In this document: one piece after another, positions 14,297 to 14,792 of the stretch | How positions within the stretch are numbered: the first letter of the stretch is position 1 | How the letters are laid out: the number at the start of each line of letters is the position of its first letter | Assembly (NCBI GenBank): GCA_938009335.1 | Contig: CALLHT010000119.1 | Span: 1 to 14,792 of the forward strand | Direction: 5' to 3' | Source: an uncultured Rhizobiaceae group bacterium | GTDB taxonomy: Bacteria > Pseudomonadota > Alphaproteobacteria > Rhizobiales > Rhizobiaceae | DNA length: 14,792 bases | Translations under genes and position numbers: made by a program | Notes under the pieces: generated by a model | What the model saw: only the letters and a program-made list of their open reading frames with translations | Databases searched by the model: none | What the model was told of the DNA's origin: nothing

Positions 14297-14792
14297 TGCC
14301 CACAGGAACTCCCTTTAACCCTGATCGAGACTGCGATCTTTGCCCGCGTCTGAAAAGTTTCATCGATTCCAATAGAGAAAAGTATCCGGATTGGCATAAT
14401 GCCCCTGTCGACACGTGGGCTGCACGCGCTGGCGATGACACGGTCAAACTTCTTGTCGTCGGGCTCGCTCCGGGACTAAAAGGTGCAAACCGCACTGGAA
14501 GACCCTTCACCGGAGATTTCGCCGGTGATCTGCTTTATGCAACCCTTGCCAAATTTAACTTGTTATCGGGAACCTATGGCAGTGAAGCAGGCGATGGATT
14601 GGAGTTGGTGAGTTGTGCCATCACCAACGCGGTCAGATGTGTTCCCCCGCAAAACAAACCAGTTGGCGCGGAAATCAACCAGTGCCGGCCATTTTTACAA
14701 AGCACGTTCGAACGTTTTGCCAATCTCAAAACCTTGGTTACACTTGGCAAAATTTCGCACGACTCTACCATCAGAGCGCTTGGCGGGAAACT
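14296..14792 (+). CDS. uracil-DNA glycosylase, family 5 (3' partial)
   Basis: This enzyme removes uracil from DNA to start base excision repair. The first 165 residues are visible before the window ends. The active-site motif reads GLAPGLKGANRTGRPFTGD (56-74), typical of family 5 (UDGb) rather than family 4, which has GEAPG followed by a different pattern. C13 and C16 (CDLCPRL), C115 (NAVRCVPPQNKP, 111-122) and C130 are well placed as the four 4Fe-4S ligands. The ATG overlaps the NYN stop by one base (TAATG), with no separate clear ribosome binding site, so it is probably translated by reinitiation. The C-terminal histidine-containing motif lies beyond the edge and cannot be checked. Confidence 0.92.
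   Translation, partial: MPTGTPFNPDRDCDLCPRLKSFIDSNREKYPDWHNAPVDTWAARAGDDTVKLLVVGLAPGLKGANRTGRPFTGDFAGDLLYATLAKFNLLSGTYGSEAGDGLELVSCAITNAVRCVPPQNKPVGAEINQCRPFLQSTFERFANLKTLVTLGKISHDSTIRALGGK

Noticed and set aside
1..14792. Defence island, prophage, insertion sequence, CRISPR array or integrated element
   Set aside because: All recognisable genes are core housekeeping or metabolism genes in a known order. I saw no transposase, integrase, phage gene, regularly spaced repeats, tRNA or terminal repeats.

Overview
The window is a stretch of ordinary chromosome from an alphaproteobacterium, most likely of the Hyphomicrobiales (rhizobial) type. The evidence is gene order: rpoZ, a bifunctional (p)ppGpp enzyme, pyrE, a DUF2062 membrane protein, acpS, lepB, rnc, era and recO run in one direction. 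This is an arrangement I know from that class, and the protein sequences have the alphaproteobacterial style. G+C looks moderate (roughly half, judged by eye), lower than in most rhizobia. I cannot name a genus. There is no sign of a mobile element, phage, CRISPR array, tRNA or rRNA.

Layout. (1) Positions 1-125 hold the 3' end of an unrecognised gene. (2) Positions 126-320 are a regulatory region with a perfect 7-5-7 palindrome (282-300). It precedes the complete de novo NAD operon nadA-nadB-nadC on the + strand (321-3885), which makes quinolinate from aspartate and converts it to nicotinate mononucleotide. (3) A separate + strand gene for a 12-helix MFS transporter follows (3990-5216). It meets the next block tail to tail with only 3 bases between stop codons. 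(4) The long - strand block, read from right to left, is rpoZ (13477) > rsh > pyrE > DUF2062 > acpS > lepB > rnc > era > recO > PaaI-type thioesterase (5220). The distal part, lepB to the thioesterase, is very tight (4-nt and 8-nt overlaps, 3- and 15-nt gaps) and includes a GTG and a TTG start, so it is probably translationally coupled. Looser gaps of about 110-130 bases before rsh, DUF2062 and acpS are where internal promoters or processing sites could lie. (5) Divergent from rpoZ, a + strand pair encodes a NYN-domain (LabA/DUF88-like) putative RNase and a family 5 uracil-DNA glycosylase. They overlap by one base, and the glycosylase gene runs off the right end.

How the genes work together: the - strand block combines RNA polymerase omega, the stringent-response alarmone enzyme, pyrimidine synthesis, activation of acyl carrier protein, protein export, rRNA processing and ribosome assembly (rnc, era) and recombinational repair (recO). 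This is a growth-control and housekeeping cluster. The NAD operon and the transporter form a separate unit.

I looked for a previously undescribed system and did not find one. The points worth a second look are small: a candidate nad operator, several hairpins at gene boundaries, the acidic tail of omega, a divergent zinc-finger region in Rsh, and the couplings recO-thioesterase and NYN-UDG.
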